In this document: piece by piece, positions 7,645 to 16,320 of the stretch
Position numbering within the stretch: position 1 is the first letter of the stretch
Layout of the letters: the number at the start of each line of letters is the position of its first letter
NCBI GenBank assembly: GCA_934501535.1
Contig: CAKSUM010000003.1
Location: forward strand, 72,794-136,793
Origin: an uncultured Clostridia bacterium
Lineage (GTDB): Bacteria > Bacillota > Clostridia > UBA1381
Reading direction: 5' to 3'
DNA length: 64,000 nt
Translations under genes and position numbers: made by a program
The notes under the pieces: model-generated
Told to the model about the DNA's origin: nothing
The model's input: only the letters and a program-made list of their open reading frames with translations
Database searches by the model: none

Positions 7645-8826
7645 GTGAAAAGAATGTTATTTACCTCGGAATCGGTTACAGAGGGTCATTCCGACAAAAT
7701 CTGCGACTGCATTTCCGATGCAATTTTAGACGAAATCCTGAAACAGGATCCCATGGCACGCGTTGCGTGTGAAACCACGTGTACAACCGGTGTGATTTCC
7801 ATTATGGGTGAAATATCCACAAGCTGCTATGTTGACTTCCCGAAGGTAGCACGCCGTGCCGTTCTGGACATCGGCTATGACCGTGCAAAATACGGTTTTG
7901 ACGGCAATACATGCGCTGTTATTACCTCCATTGATGAGCAGTCACCCGACATAGCAATGGGCGTTGACCAAGGTCTGGAAAACAAAGTCGGTTCTGACGA
8001 CATCGAAAACTCTACCGGCGCCGGCGACCAGGGCATGATGTTCGGCTACGCATGCAACGAAACTCCGGAGCTTATGCCGCTGCCAATCTCGCTTGCTCAC
8101 AAGCTTGCAAAAAAACTGACAGAGGTGCGCAAGTCACATCATCTTGATTATCTCCGTCCCGACGGCAAGACGCAGGTAACCGTTGAATACATCGACGGCA
8201 AGCCCGTTTCGGTAGACACGATTGTTATTTCAACGCAGCATTCGCCCGATGTTTCACTTGATAAAATCAAGGACGATTTAATCCGCGAAGTTATAAAGAC
8301 CACCGTACCGGCAAATCTTCTCACGGAAAATACAAAATATTTTATAAATCCCACAGGGCGGTTTGTTGTCGGCGGGCCGCAGGGCGATTCCGGACTTACC
8401 GGGCGTAAAATCATTGTTGACACCTACGGCGGATATGCGCGTCACGGCGGCGGAGCCTTTTCCGGCAAAGACCCGACAAAGGTTGACCGCAGCGCGGCAT
8501 ATGCGGCTCGCTGGGTTGCGAAAAACATCGTTGCCGCAGGTCTTGCCGACAAATGCGAAGTCGAGCTTGCATACGCAATCGGCGTTGCTCACCCGGTATC
8601 CGTCATGATTGATACTTACGGAACAGGCAAGGTAGACGAGGACAAGCTTTCCGAGGCTGTAAGCAAGGTATTCGACCTTCGTCCGCATGCTATTATTAAG
8701 GCTCTCGACTTAAGAAAGCCTATATATAAGCAGCTTTCCGCTTACGGTCACATGGGGCGCGAGGACTTAGGCGTTTCGTGGGAAAAAACAAACAAAACCG
8801 AAGAACTGAAAAAAGCACTTATGTAA
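7645..8826 (+). CDS. metK: S-adenosylmethionine synthetase
   Basis: MetK makes S-adenosylmethionine from ATP and methionine in the cytoplasm. The 393-residue protein is full length with the family signatures: TEGHSDKICDCISDAILD at the N-terminus, GAGDQGMMFGYA (about 127), and the glycine-rich GGGAFSGKDPTKVDRSAAY (about 270), which contains ATP and phosphate ligands. The likely start is GTG at 7645 because GAGGTG lies 5 bases upstream. An ATG three codons later (7654) would be too far from that site. It has its own promoter and terminator, so it appears monocistronic. Confidence 0.97.
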   Translation: MKRMLFTSESVTEGHSDKICDCISDAILDEILKQDPMARVACETTCTTGVISIMGEISTSCYVDFPKVARRAVLDIGYDRAKYGFDGNTCAVITSIDEQSPDIAMGVDQGLENKVGSDDIENSTGAGDQGMMFGYACNETPELMPLPISLAHKLAKKLTEVRKSHHLDYLRPDGKTQVTVEYIDGKPVSVDTIVISTQHSPDVSLDKIKDDLIREVIKTTVPANLLTENTKYFINPTGRFVVGGPQGDSGLTGRKIIVDTYGGYARHGGGAFSGKDPTKVDRSAAYAARWVAKNIVAAGLADKCEVELAYAIGVAHPVSVMIDTYGTGKVDEDKLSEAVSKVFDLRPHAIIKALDLRKPIYKQLSAYGHMGREDLGVSWEKTNKTEELKKALM

Positions 8827-8833
8827 ACAAATC

Positions 8834-8868
8834 AACGCTTGGTCATACCGACCGGGCGTTTTTTTTTC
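8834..8868 (+). terminator. Terminator after metK
   Basis: CGCTTGGTC pairs with GACCGGGCG around the loop ATACC, extended by AA/TT, followed by nine Ts. Confidence 0.9.
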
Positions 8869-8965
8869 AGGTTATTTCCAAATTTTTAATTTGATACAAT
8901 TAAAGTATAAGCCTTGCACAAAATGAAGATAATAACAGTAATACCTTCAGAAAGGAAGAAATTCT

Positions 8966-10552
8966 ATGAGTAACAAAAACGGTGAAAACAAAGTCTTCGG
9001 CGTACTGCAGCGCGTAGGCCGAAGCTTTATGTTTCCTATAGCGCTGCTTCCCGTAGCCGGACTTATGCTGGGAATAGGCTCGTCCTTTTCCAATCAGACT
9101 ACCGTTGCAAAATACGGACTTGAATGGCTTTTGGGTGAGAATACATTTTTATACGGCTTGCTTACAATATTTTCCGATGTCGGAAATGTCATATTCGGTA
9201 ACCTGCCGCTGATTTTTGCAATGGGCGTCGCGCTCGGCATGGCGAAAAAGGAAAAAGAAATTGCCACTCTGTCAGCCGCAATCGCCTTTCTTGTAATGAA
9301 CGTCACAATCTCGTCACTTCTTGCGATAACCGGTATTGCCGACTCACTCGCCGATGGCGCGGTCGCGGACGTTCTCGGTATACAAACTCTGCAAATGGGT
9401 GTTTTCGGCGGAATAGTTGTAGGGCTCGGCGTTGCCGCACTGCACAACAAGTTTTACAAAATTGAACTTCCGCAGATGCTGTCATTCTTCGGCGGAACAA
9501 GATTTATTCCCATTATTTCAACCCTGGTATTTACACTTGTCGGAGTAATCATGTATTATCTGTGGCCGATTATCCAAAACGGAATTTATGCACTCGGTAA
9601 CCTCGTCACCGGCGCAGGATATTTCGGTACGCTGATTTACGGCTTTATAGAACGTGCACTTATCCCGTTCGGACTTCACCACGTTTTCTATCTGCCGTTC
9701 TGGCAGACAGGACTCGGCGGTACACAAATTATCGACGGCGTTAGTGTTTCCGGTGCACAGAATATCTTTTTTGCCGAACTCGCTTCGCCCAATACCACAC
9801 GGTTCACAGTTGATGCGGCGCGGTTCATGACAGGAAAATTCCCGTTCATGATGTTCGGACTTCCGGGCGCTGCTCTTGCGATGTATCAGTGCGCCAAACC
9901 CGAAAAGAAAAAGGTTGTCGGCTCGCTGCTGTTTTCCGCAGCGCTGACAAGCTTTCTGACCGGTATTACCGAGCCGCTTGAATTTACTTTCCTGTTCGTT
10001 GCGCCCGTGCTGTACTACGGCATACACTGCGTTCTGGCAGGTCTGTCTTTCATGCTTATGCACGTTTTCGGCGTTGCAATCGGTATGACATTTTCCGGCG
10101 GACTTATCGACTTTTTTCTGTTCGGAATATTGCAGGGCGAGGCAAAAACTCACTGGATTTACGCGGTATTTGTAGGAATTGCCTATTTCTTTATATACTA
10201 CATTTTGTTCCGCGTTGCAATCCAGAAACTAAACCTTAAAACCCCCGGCCGAGAGAATGATAATGAGGAAACAAAACTTTATACTAAGAGCGATTACAAA
10301 GAAAAAAAATTGCACGGAAATAATTCTCAGGCTGAAATGATTTTGGACGGTTTGGGCGGCAGAGATAATATCGCCGACCTTGACTGCTGTGCCACAAGAC
10401 TGCGCGTGACTGTCAAGGATTTGTCCAAGGTGACTGAGGCGACCTTAAAGCGCAGCGGCGCGTCGGGCGTCATTAAGCACGGCAACGGCGTCCAGGTTAT
10501 TTACGGCCCGAAAGTTACGGTTATCAAATCGCAAATTGAGGACATACTGTAA
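8966..10552 (+). CDS. PTS transporter EIICB, glucose/maltose family
   Basis: A phosphotransferase-system permease that imports and phosphorylates a hexose or disaccharide. The 528-residue protein has an EIIC membrane domain with about ten hydrophobic segments (residues 20-420) and the sugar-site motif GITEPLEF. A charged linker leads to an EIIB domain (about 445-528) with the phospho-cysteine in DLDCCATRLRV, where the second Cys aligns with the family site. There is no EIIA domain, so a separate EIIA must supply phosphate, as for MalX-type permeases. Specificity cannot be read from sequence. The amylomaltase 2.3 kb upstream favours glucose or maltose. The start has AGAAAGGAAG. Confidence 0.93.
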   Translation: MSNKNGENKVFGVLQRVGRSFMFPIALLPVAGLMLGIGSSFSNQTTVAKYGLEWLLGENTFLYGLLTIFSDVGNVIFGNLPLIFAMGVALGMAKKEKEIATLSAAIAFLVMNVTISSLLAITGIADSLADGAVADVLGIQTLQMGVFGGIVVGLGVAALHNKFYKIELPQMLSFFGGTRFIPIISTLVFTLVGVIMYYLWPIIQNGIYALGNLVTGAGYFGTLIYGFIERALIPFGLHHVFYLPFWQTGLGGTQIIDGVSVSGAQNIFFAELASPNTTRFTVDAARFMTGKFPFMMFGLPGAALAMYQCAKPEKKKVVGSLLFSAALTSFLTGITEPLEFTFLFVAPVLYYGIHCVLAGLSFMLMHVFGVAIGMTFSGGLIDFFLFGILQGEAKTHWIYAVFVGIAYFFIYYILFRVAIQKLNLKTPGRENDNEETKLYTKSDYKEKKLHGNNSQAEMILDGLGGRDNIADLDCCATRLRVTVKDLSKVTEATLKRSGASGVIKHGNGVQVIYGPKVTVIKSQIEDIL

Positions 10553-10558
10553 CCGCAA

Positions 10559-10582
10559 ACGGCAGATTTCCCCGTCTGCCGC
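10559..10582 (+). terminator. Weak hairpin after the PTS gene
   Basis: CGGCAGA and TCTGCCG pair around a short C-rich loop, without a strong T-run. It may only attenuate read-through into sigG. Confidence 0.4.
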
Positions 10583-10613
10583 GTACATATTTTAATAAAA
10601 GGGGTTATCAATT

Positions 10614-11381
10614 ATGAATAAAGTTGAAATTTGCGGAGTAAACACATCTAAGCTGCCGACATTAAGCCGTGAAGAAAAAGAACAGCTGTTTATTAAAATA
10701 AAAGACGGAGATGAACAAGCCCGCGAAACATTTATACACGGTAATCTGCGCCTTGTCCTGAGCGTTATACAGCGGTTTTCCAACCGCGGCGAAAATGCCG
10801 ACGATTTATTCCAGGTGGGCTGCGTCGGGCTTATAAAAGCTATTGACAATTTTGATTTATCTCAAAATGTTCAGTTTTCAACTTATGCCGTCCCCATGAT
10901 AATAGGCGAAATCCGCCGTTATCTGCGCGATAACAACTCTATACGCGTAAGCCGCTCCCTAAAAGACATTGCATATAAGGCGCTTTATACAAAAGAAAAT
11001 CTTATGAACAAAAATTCCAAAGAACCTACCCTTGCCGAAATAGCTCAAAAGCTTGATATTCCGAAAGAAGATATAGTCTTTGCGCTTGACGCAATTGCGG
11101 AACCGGTCAGCCTCTATGAGCCTGTGTATCATGACGGAGGAGAAGCGATATATGTTATGGATCAGGTGCGCGACTCCAAAAATACAGATGAAAACTGGCT
11201 CCGGAACATTGCCGTTTCCGAGGCGATGAAGCATCTCGGAGAGCGCGAAAAGCACATACTGAACCTGCGTTTTTTTCAGGGGAAAACGCAAATGGAGGTT
11301 GCAGATGAGATTGGCATATCGCAGGCGCAGGTATCCCGTCTCGAAAAAAGCGCGCTCAAACACATGCGCAAATATATCTGA
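10614..11381 (+). CDS. sigG: RNA polymerase sporulation sigma factor G
   Basis: Sigma-G directs late forespore transcription in endospore formers. The 255-residue sequence starts with the diagnostic MNKVEICGVNTSKLP. It carries region 2 (DLFQVGCVGLIKAIDNFDL, FSTYAVPMIIGEIRRYLRD), region 3 and the region 4 helix-turn-helix (GKTQMEVADEIGISQAQVSRLEK). AAAAGGGG lies before the ATG. In Bacillus sigG sits beside spoIIGA and sigE; here its neighbours are a PTS gene and an Rrf2 regulator. It is the clearest evidence that this organism can sporulate. Confidence 0.96.
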   Translation: MNKVEICGVNTSKLPTLSREEKEQLFIKIKDGDEQARETFIHGNLRLVLSVIQRFSNRGENADDLFQVGCVGLIKAIDNFDLSQNVQFSTYAVPMIIGEIRRYLRDNNSIRVSRSLKDIAYKALYTKENLMNKNSKEPTLAEIAQKLDIPKEDIVFALDAIAEPVSLYEPVYHDGGEAIYVMDQVRDSKNTDENWLRNIAVSEAMKHLGEREKHILNLRFFQGKTQMEVADEIGISQAQVSRLEKSALKHMRKYI

Positions 11382-11414
11382 CCGGCTGCATTTTTGCCGC
11401 AGCATAAAGAAATC

Positions 11415-11447
11415 GCCCGTTTCTGCCATTGCGGGCAATTTTTTTAT
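11415..11447. terminator. Terminator between convergent sigG and the Rrf2 gene
   Basis: GCCCG (11415-11419) pairs with CGGGC (11432-11436), then AATTTTTTT. The T-run ends inside the stop codon of the opposite-strand Rrf2 gene. Confidence 0.75.
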
Positions 11448-11881
11448 ATCACATAGTCATTTACGTAGTCTTTTCTTTGCTTATCCAAAATATCTTTCAA
11501 GGTTATTCCGTCAAGATATTCGTTTATGCAGTCATACAGTCCCTGCCACACAAATAAAGTGGGACATTCATCGCTCCGTTCGCATCGGTTCGGCGAATGT
11601 TCCAGGCACGAAACCGGAGCAAGGCTGCCCTCCGTAAGCCGCAAAATCATTCCAACCGTGTAATTTTCCGGGCTTTTGGCAAGCTTATATCCCCCCTGAA
11701 AACCGCGGTTCGTCAGCAGAATATCCGATTTGTTAAGCGCCGGAACAATCTGTTCCAGATACTTTTTGGATATATTCTGCCGTTTTGCAATATCTTTAAG
11801 GGCAACATATCCACCGTTTCCGTGTTCTGCCAAATCTATAAGCATGCGAATGGCATATCGCCCCTTTGTTGAAATTTTCAT
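11444..11881 (-). CDS. Rrf2-family transcriptional regulator, IscR-like
   Basis: A 145-residue winged-helix regulator. The N-terminus MKISTKGRYAIRMLIDLA is the family signature, followed by the DNA-recognition helix region (KRQNISKKYLEQIVPAL). Three cysteines spaced C-x7-C-x5-C (SCLEHSPNRCERSDEC, about 92-107) match the Fe-S ligand pattern of IscR- and NsrR-type members, and not Cys-free CymR. It probably senses Fe-S status or a redox signal. No isc or suf genes are adjacent, so targets are unknown. Its promoter contains a partial dyad suggesting autoregulation. Confidence 0.9.
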   Translation of the reverse strand: MKISTKGRYAIRMLIDLAEHGNGGYVALKDIAKRQNISKKYLEQIVPALNKSDILLTNRGFQGGYKLAKSPENYTVGMILRLTEGSLAPVSCLEHSPNRCERSDECPTLFVWQGLYDCINEYLDGITLKDILDKQRKDYVNDYVI

Positions 11882-11906
11882 TTATATGCACCTCTTTTAT
11901 AATACT

Positions 11907-11935
11907 ATAATACCATAGATTTTGTAGGTTTTCAA
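11907..11935 (-). promoter_or_regulatory. Promoter and possible operator of the Rrf2 gene
   Basis: On the - strand, TTGAAA (11930-11935) and TATTAT (11907-11912) are 17 bases apart. CTATGGTATTATAG spans the -10 box with mirrored CTAT/ATAG ends, a plausible autoregulatory site. Confidence 0.6.
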
Positions 11936-11965
11936 GATACTTTTTGAAAATTTCACAAAAAATAA

Positions 11966-12009
11966 GGATATATCCCCCATTTAAGGTTATCATTGCAGGG
12001 GATATATCC
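11966..12009 (-). terminator. Terminator of the potABCD operon
   Basis: A perfect 12-bp inverted repeat: GGATATATCCCC (11966-11977) with GGGGATATATCC (11998-12009), loop 20 bases. On the - strand it is followed by TTATTTTTT. Each arm is itself palindromic (GGATATATCC). Confidence 0.8.
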
Positions 12010-12029
12010 GAATTTCATCATACGGTCTG

Positions 12030-13283
12030 TTAAAAAATGTCCTTTTTATTTTTGATGTACCGCTTGATAATTATGCCTATGGACAGCAGCACGCAGGCAA
12101 GCAGGAACAGCGGCACAAGCCATTTATTCCCCGTATCCTCCTGGGTTGATTTCATGTCTGTCCACAAATTCTGCATCAGCAAATTTGCCCCGTCCGACAT
12201 ATTTACAAATACTTCGGTCTTTTCATCAAGAAATTCATTGTCAAGATACGAAATTCCGTCATTTTTCACTTCATCGTCAAGCATTTCGTATGCGGCGCTG
12301 TTCGGCGTAGAGTATCCTATATATGAAGTTGTCGCGTATGCAACATCAGGCTCACACATAAAATTGATATACAGTTCCGCCGCCTCTTTCTGCTTAGCTG
12401 ACACAGGAATACACATTGCGTCAAAAAACAAATTCGTACCGCTTTTCGGAGTAACAAAGCTCAAATGGTCATATTCGTCCATCAGTGTTACCGCGTCTCC
12501 GGCATAGTACGGCGCCACTGCCGCCTCTCCGGCGCCCATTTTATCAAACACCTCGTCCATAACATACGATTGCACAAGCGGTTTCTGCTCTTTCAGCTTT
12601 TCCGCAGCCGCCGCAAGCTCCTCCGGATTTTCGGTGTTCATGGAATACCCGAGCAGTTTCTCCGCGATTGCAAACGCATCACGCGGGTTATCAAACATCA
12701 GTATTCTGTCCTTGTAATCCTCATTCCAGAGAATATCCCAGTCGATGTCCTCCTCCGGAATGTCTATTGCACTGTTATCATAGATAATTCCTACCGTTCC
12801 CCACGTATACGGAACGGAATATTCATTTTTCGGGTCATACAGCTTTCCCTTAAAATTATCCATGATATTTTTAAAGTTCGGAATATTGTTAAAATCCAAT
12901 TTCTGAACCATGCCTTCTTTTATCATTCTCGCAATCATGTAATCGGAGGGAATAATAATATCATAGTTTGAGCCGCCGCCCTTCAGCTTTGCGTACAGTT
13001 CTTCGTTGTTGGCATAGGTCGAATAATTCACCTGTATTCCCGTAAGAGCGGTAAATTCCGCATTAACGTCAATAAGTCCGTCACTGCCGTCGGAAATGTA
13101 TTCGCCCCAGTTATAGACATTGATTGATATTCCCTTATCCTTAAATCTGCCGTAAAATTCCGGATTTTCCACCGTCAGAACCTGCTGCTCGGTTTCCTCA
13201 TCATCGCCGAGATGCTGATAACGGCAGCTGCACAGCGACGTCAAAATCAAAACCGCCGTCAAAAGAGAAATTATTTTTTTCAT
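12030..13283 (-). CDS. potD: Spermidine/putrescine ABC transporter, substrate-binding lipoprotein
   Basis: The extracellular polyamine-binding component of the PotABCD importer. The 417-residue protein has a lipoprotein signal (LTSLCSC, lipidated Cys about 20). The PotD fold follows with NVYNWGEYISDG, GSNYDIIIPSDYMIARM and the PYTWGTVGIIYD segment. Unusually, it ends in an extra hydrophobic helix (about 390-408, LFLLACVLLSIGIIIKRYI) and a basic tail, giving a second membrane anchor. The start overlaps the potC stop by four bases and has GAGGAGG. Last gene of the operon. Confidence 0.93.
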   Translation of the reverse strand: MKKIISLLTAVLILTSLCSCRYQHLGDDEETEQQVLTVENPEFYGRFKDKGISINVYNWGEYISDGSDGLIDVNAEFTALTGIQVNYSTYANNEELYAKLKGGGSNYDIIIPSDYMIARMIKEGMVQKLDFNNIPNFKNIMDNFKGKLYDPKNEYSVPYTWGTVGIIYDNSAIDIPEEDIDWDILWNEDYKDRILMFDNPRDAFAIAEKLLGYSMNTENPEELAAAAEKLKEQKPLVQSYVMDEVFDKMGAGEAAVAPYYAGDAVTLMDEYDHLSFVTPKSGTNLFFDAMCIPVSAKQKEAAELYINFMCEPDVAYATTSYIGYSTPNSAAYEMLDDEVKNDGISYLDNEFLDEKTEVFVNMSDGANLLMQNLWTDMKSTQEDTGNKWLVPLFLLACVLLSIGIIIKRYIKNKKDIF

Positions 13284-14071
13284 TTTGCCTCCTCCTTTGT
13301 CGCCTTGTTTTCAACAATGTTCTTGACTATCAGCACCGCCACCACAATTACGAAAATTATTGTTGACAGCGCATTAATTTCCGGGCTTACCTTTCGCCGC
13401 GTCATCGAATAAATAGTAATCGGCAGCGTCTGCGAAGTTGCGCCGGACGTAAAGTAACTTATGATAAAATCGTCCAGCGAGAATGTAAAGCTCATCAAAA
13501 ATCCTGACACGATACCCGGCATTATCTCCGGCAATACAACCTTAAAGAACGCCATGACGGAATTACAGCCCAAATCCTGTGCCGCCTCGTACAAATTCGG
13601 GTTCATCTGCCGGAATTTCGGCATTACGTTCAGCACAACATAAGGCACATCAAAGGTAATGTGCGCGATTAAGAGCGTGCCGAAACCGAAACTGAAATTC
13701 ATTCGCGCCGCAAAAAACACGAACAGCAGCATAAGAGATACGCCCGTAACAATTTCCGGATTTATAATCGGAATGTTGTTAATATTCATGATTACCGCTT
13801 TCGGGAACTTTCGCATATTGTTAATGCCTATCGCTGCCGCGGTTCCCAAAATTGTCGATATTACAGCTGCGCATACCGAAATAATCAGCGTATTCCGGAG
13901 CGACGTCAAAATCAGCTCATTCTGAAACAGGCGCACATACCAGTCAAAGGTAAAGCCCTCAAAAACCGTGCGGCTTTTTGTTGTGTTGAAAGAGTAGACA
14001 ATCAGCACAAATATCGGCAGATACAAAAACAGCAGCACCAGCGCCATATAAACTTTGGATACTTTTTTCAT
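13280..14071 (-). CDS. potC: Spermidine/putrescine ABC transporter permease PotC
   Basis: Inner permease of the polyamine importer, 263 residues with six hydrophobic segments. It has the ABC-permease EAA loop (EAAQDLGCNSVMAFFKVVLPEIMPGI, about 165-190), which docks on PotA. I chose the ATG at 14071 because GGGAGGG is 7 bases upstream; the GTG at 14077 would leave only one base of spacing. The stop overlaps potD. Confidence 0.95.
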   Translation of the reverse strand: MKKVSKVYMALVLLFLYLPIFVLIVYSFNTTKSRTVFEGFTFDWYVRLFQNELILTSLRNTLIISVCAAVISTILGTAAAIGINNMRKFPKAVIMNINNIPIINPEIVTGVSLMLLFVFFAARMNFSFGFGTLLIAHITFDVPYVVLNVMPKFRQMNPNLYEAAQDLGCNSVMAFFKVVLPEIMPGIVSGFLMSFTFSLDDFIISYFTSGATSQTLPITIYSMTRRKVSPEINALSTIIFVIVVAVLIVKNIVENKATKEEAK

Positions 14072-14084
14072 ATGCACGCCCTCC

Positions 14085-14897
14085 CTATATCAGCACGCGG
14101 TCGCTGTCATCGCTGTCAAACTGATTCATGATGGTCATAATCAGCAGAACGATAACCATTAGAACGAGCGAAATACCTGCGCCGAGATTCGGATTATATG
14201 AATTTCCCAAAAACTGCATCTCTATCAAATCACCGACAAGAAGGTTTCCGCCGCCGCCGAGCATACGTGAAATGATAAACGTGCTTATTGCGGGCACAAA
14301 AACCATGGTGATACCCGACGTCACCCCCGGAAGGCTGAGCGGCAAAACAACCTTAAACAGTACCTTGTTGCTGTTGCAGCCCAAGTCCTGCGCCGCCTCC
14401 AGAAGCATTTTATCTATTTTTACCATAACCGAATAAAGCGGCAAAATCATGTACGGAATATAGTTGTACACCATTCCCAGAACCACCGCCCCCTGCGTAT
14501 TAAGCAGCTTATACGGTCCCATTCCGAACAGTCCGAGAAAGGAATTGATAATTCCGTTGTTGCCCAAAATTGTCATCCATGCGTATGTTCTCAGCAAAAA
14601 GTTCATCCACATCGGCAGCATGACAATCATAAGCATCGTTCCCTGATGCCGCTTTTTCATTGTGGACAGTATAAACGCCACGGGATAGGCTATCACAAGA
14701 CATACGGCGGTTGCGATTGCCGCAAGCCATATTGAGCGCACGAATATATTGGAATACTGCGCAACTTCGGAGATATAATCCAGCGTGAAATTTCCGCTGC
14801 TGTCGGTGAAAGCAAAATACGCCACCATAGCAAGAGGAACAACTATAAACACCACCGTCCACACAATATACGGCGCTGAAATCATTTTTTTGTTCAT
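14085..14897 (-). CDS. potB: Spermidine/putrescine ABC transporter permease PotB
   Basis: Second permease of the complex, 270 residues, six hydrophobic segments. Its EAA loop (EAAQDLGCNSNKVLFKVVLPLSLPGV) is nearly identical to that of PotC. The start codon overlaps the potA stop (ATGA). 13 bases separate it from potC. Confidence 0.95.
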   Translation of the reverse strand: MNKKMISAPYIVWTVVFIVVPLAMVAYFAFTDSSGNFTLDYISEVAQYSNIFVRSIWLAAIATAVCLVIAYPVAFILSTMKKRHQGTMLMIVMLPMWMNFLLRTYAWMTILGNNGIINSFLGLFGMGPYKLLNTQGAVVLGMVYNYIPYMILPLYSVMVKIDKMLLEAAQDLGCNSNKVLFKVVLPLSLPGVTSGITMVFVPAISTFIISRMLGGGGNLLVGDLIEMQFLGNSYNPNLGAGISLVLMVIVLLIMTIMNQFDSDDSDRVLI

Positions 14898-15940
14898 GAC
14901 TTGTCCCTCATCTTTCTCATAATGTGAATGTCATACGGGTCAAATGTCAATCCCACGGCGCTGCCCAATTCTGCCGCTTTCGTGGAATGAACAAGCCATG
15001 AATAATCATATGCCTCAATTACCATTTCGTAGTGAACACCCTTAAACGTCACCGTTTCTACGACTCCGGTAATCTTAGCGTCATTTACATCAATAATGCG
15101 CACGTCCTCCGGGCGGATAACAACGTCAACCGGCGTATTCTCACCGAAGCCCTTGTCCACACATTCAAACTCGCGTCCGCATATTTCCACAAGCAAGTCC
15201 TTACGCATAATTCCGTCCAGGATATTGCTCTCACCGATAAAGTCCGCCACAAACGCGTTTATCGGCTCATTATATATGTCAACAGGAGTGCCGATTTGCT
15301 GTATATCGCCGTTATTCATAACAACAACGGTGTCGCTCATAGTGAGCGCCTCCTCCTGGTCATGCGTTACATAAATAAATGTAATTTCAAGCCGCTGCTG
15401 TATCGCTTTAAGCTCTGTCTGCATTTCCTTGCGCAGCTTCAGATCAAGCGCGCCGAGCGGCTCGTCCAAAAGAAGAATTTTCGGCTTGTTCACCAGCGCG
15501 CGCGCAATCGCCACACGCTGCTGCTGACCTCCGGAAAGTCTGTTTACCTTCCGCTTTTCAAATCCGCGCAGGTTGACCAGTTCAAGCATTTCGGCAACAT
15601 TCTTCTGTATTTCCTTTTCCGGCAGCTTTTTAACGCGCAGTCCGAATGCAATATTGTCATACACATTCAGGTGCGGAAAAAGCGCATATCGCTGAAAAAC
15701 CGTATTAACGTTTCGCTTGTGCGGCGGAACATTGTTTATGATTTTTCCGTCAAAGCTTATTGTGCCGCTGTCCGGCGTCAAAAATCCGCCGATGAGCCGC
15801 AGCGTGGTGGTTTTTCCGCATCCGGACGGCCCCAGAAGTGTTACGAACTCCTTGTCCTTAATATCAAGACTGATATTGTTTAAAATTGTTTCTCCATCGA
15901 AGGCTACATTTATGTCCTTCAGGCTGATAATATTTTGCAT
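14894..15940 (-). CDS. potA: Spermidine/putrescine ABC transporter ATP-binding protein
   Basis: ATPase of the polyamine importer, 348 residues. Walker A GPSGCGKTTTLRL (about 38-50), Q-loop FQRYALFPHLNVYDN, signature LSGGQQQRVAIARAL (about 134-148), Walker B ILLLDEPLGALD and the H-loop VTHDQEEALT are all intact. A C-terminal TOBE-like domain (about 270-348) follows. GGGGGTAGATAA precedes the ATG. First gene of potABCD; its promoter lies inside a nested inverted repeat. Confidence 0.96.
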   Translation of the reverse strand: MQNIISLKDINVAFDGETILNNISLDIKDKEFVTLLGPSGCGKTTTLRLIGGFLTPDSGTISFDGKIINNVPPHKRNVNTVFQRYALFPHLNVYDNIAFGLRVKKLPEKEIQKNVAEMLELVNLRGFEKRKVNRLSGGQQQRVAIARALVNKPKILLLDEPLGALDLKLRKEMQTELKAIQQRLEITFIYVTHDQEEALTMSDTVVVMNNGDIQQIGTPVDIYNEPINAFVADFIGESNILDGIMRKDLLVEICGREFECVDKGFGENTPVDVVIRPEDVRIIDVNDAKITGVVETVTFKGVHYEMVIEAYDYSWLVHSTKAAELGSAVGLTFDPYDIHIMRKMRDKS

Positions 15941-15973
15941 TTATCTACCCCCAATCATAAAATTTCACTTTTT

Positions 15974-16002
15974 ATTTTACGGCAAAATCCGCCGAAAATC
16001 AA
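15974..16002 (-). promoter_or_regulatory. Promoter of potABCD
   Basis: On the - strand, TTGATT (15997-16002) and TAAAAT (15974-15979) are 17 bases apart, 34 bases before potA. The -35 box sits in the inner arm and the -10 box in the outer arm of the surrounding inverted repeats. Confidence 0.6.
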
Positions 16003-16101
16003 CCGTTTTTTACTAAAATTGTATTATTTTTTGTAAATACCCCGATAATGCTTTATTTACGGTTGATTTTTGTGCATTTCCTCTAAATTTTTGCCGTAAA
16101 A
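15975..16101. repeat. Nested inverted repeats around the potA promoter
   Basis: An outer perfect 13-bp pair, TTTTACGGCAAAA (15975-15987) with TTTTGCCGTAAAA (16089-16101), encloses a perfect 12-bp pair, AAAATCAACCGT (15995-16006) with ACGGTTGATTTT (16059-16070). The arms are separated by unequal gaps of 7 and 18 bases. Operator DNA, an upstream RNA structure and a small MITE-like element are all possible. Confidence 0.6.
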
Positions 16102-16135
16102 CAAAAAAATAACGGCTTGTACCGCCGTTATTTTT
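16101..16135. terminator. Terminator after the 55-residue peptide gene
   Basis: AATAACGGC (16108-16116) pairs with GCCGTTATT (16124-16132), with A/T runs on both sides. It is positioned to end the beta-helix/peptide transcript on -. Confidence 0.85.
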
Positions 16136-16140
16136 CATCA

Positions 16141-16308
16141 TTATTGAAGCAGACTCGATACGTTTGACATGTCAACCATTTTAGAATAATTTACATCTAA
16201 TCCGGCATTTGAAAGAACTTCATTTGCCTCGGTCGAACCGGTTGATGTTGTCAGAATGTCCTCAGTTTCAAATTTGCTTATATTAAATTCAGGTTTAACG
16301 TATTTCAT
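16141..16308 (-). CDS. Small peptide, MKYVKPEF type (unknown function)
   Basis: A 55-residue protein, 12 bases downstream of the beta-helix gene, with an excellent AAGGAGGA site that overlaps that gene's stop codon. It begins MKYVKPEFNISKFETEDILT, followed by a Ser/Thr-rich segment (TTSTGSTEANE) and a polar tail without cysteines. From memory, short proteins of the form MKxYxxPxxxxxxFExEDhhTxS are common in gut Clostridia and have no established function. The charged start, ED-h-h-T junction and polar Ser/Thr core are reminiscent of a leader/core precursor. I see no modification enzyme nearby, so that is speculation. A terminator follows directly. Confidence 0.7.
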   Translation of the reverse strand: MKYVKPEFNISKFETEDILTTSTGSTEANEVLSNAGLDVNYSKMVDMSNVSSLLQ

Positions 16309-16320
16309 GATATATCCTCC

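Noticed and set aside
12465..12971. 168-codon frame on + inside potD
   Set aside because: Antisense to a complete PotD gene, without a ribosome-binding site or recognisable domain.
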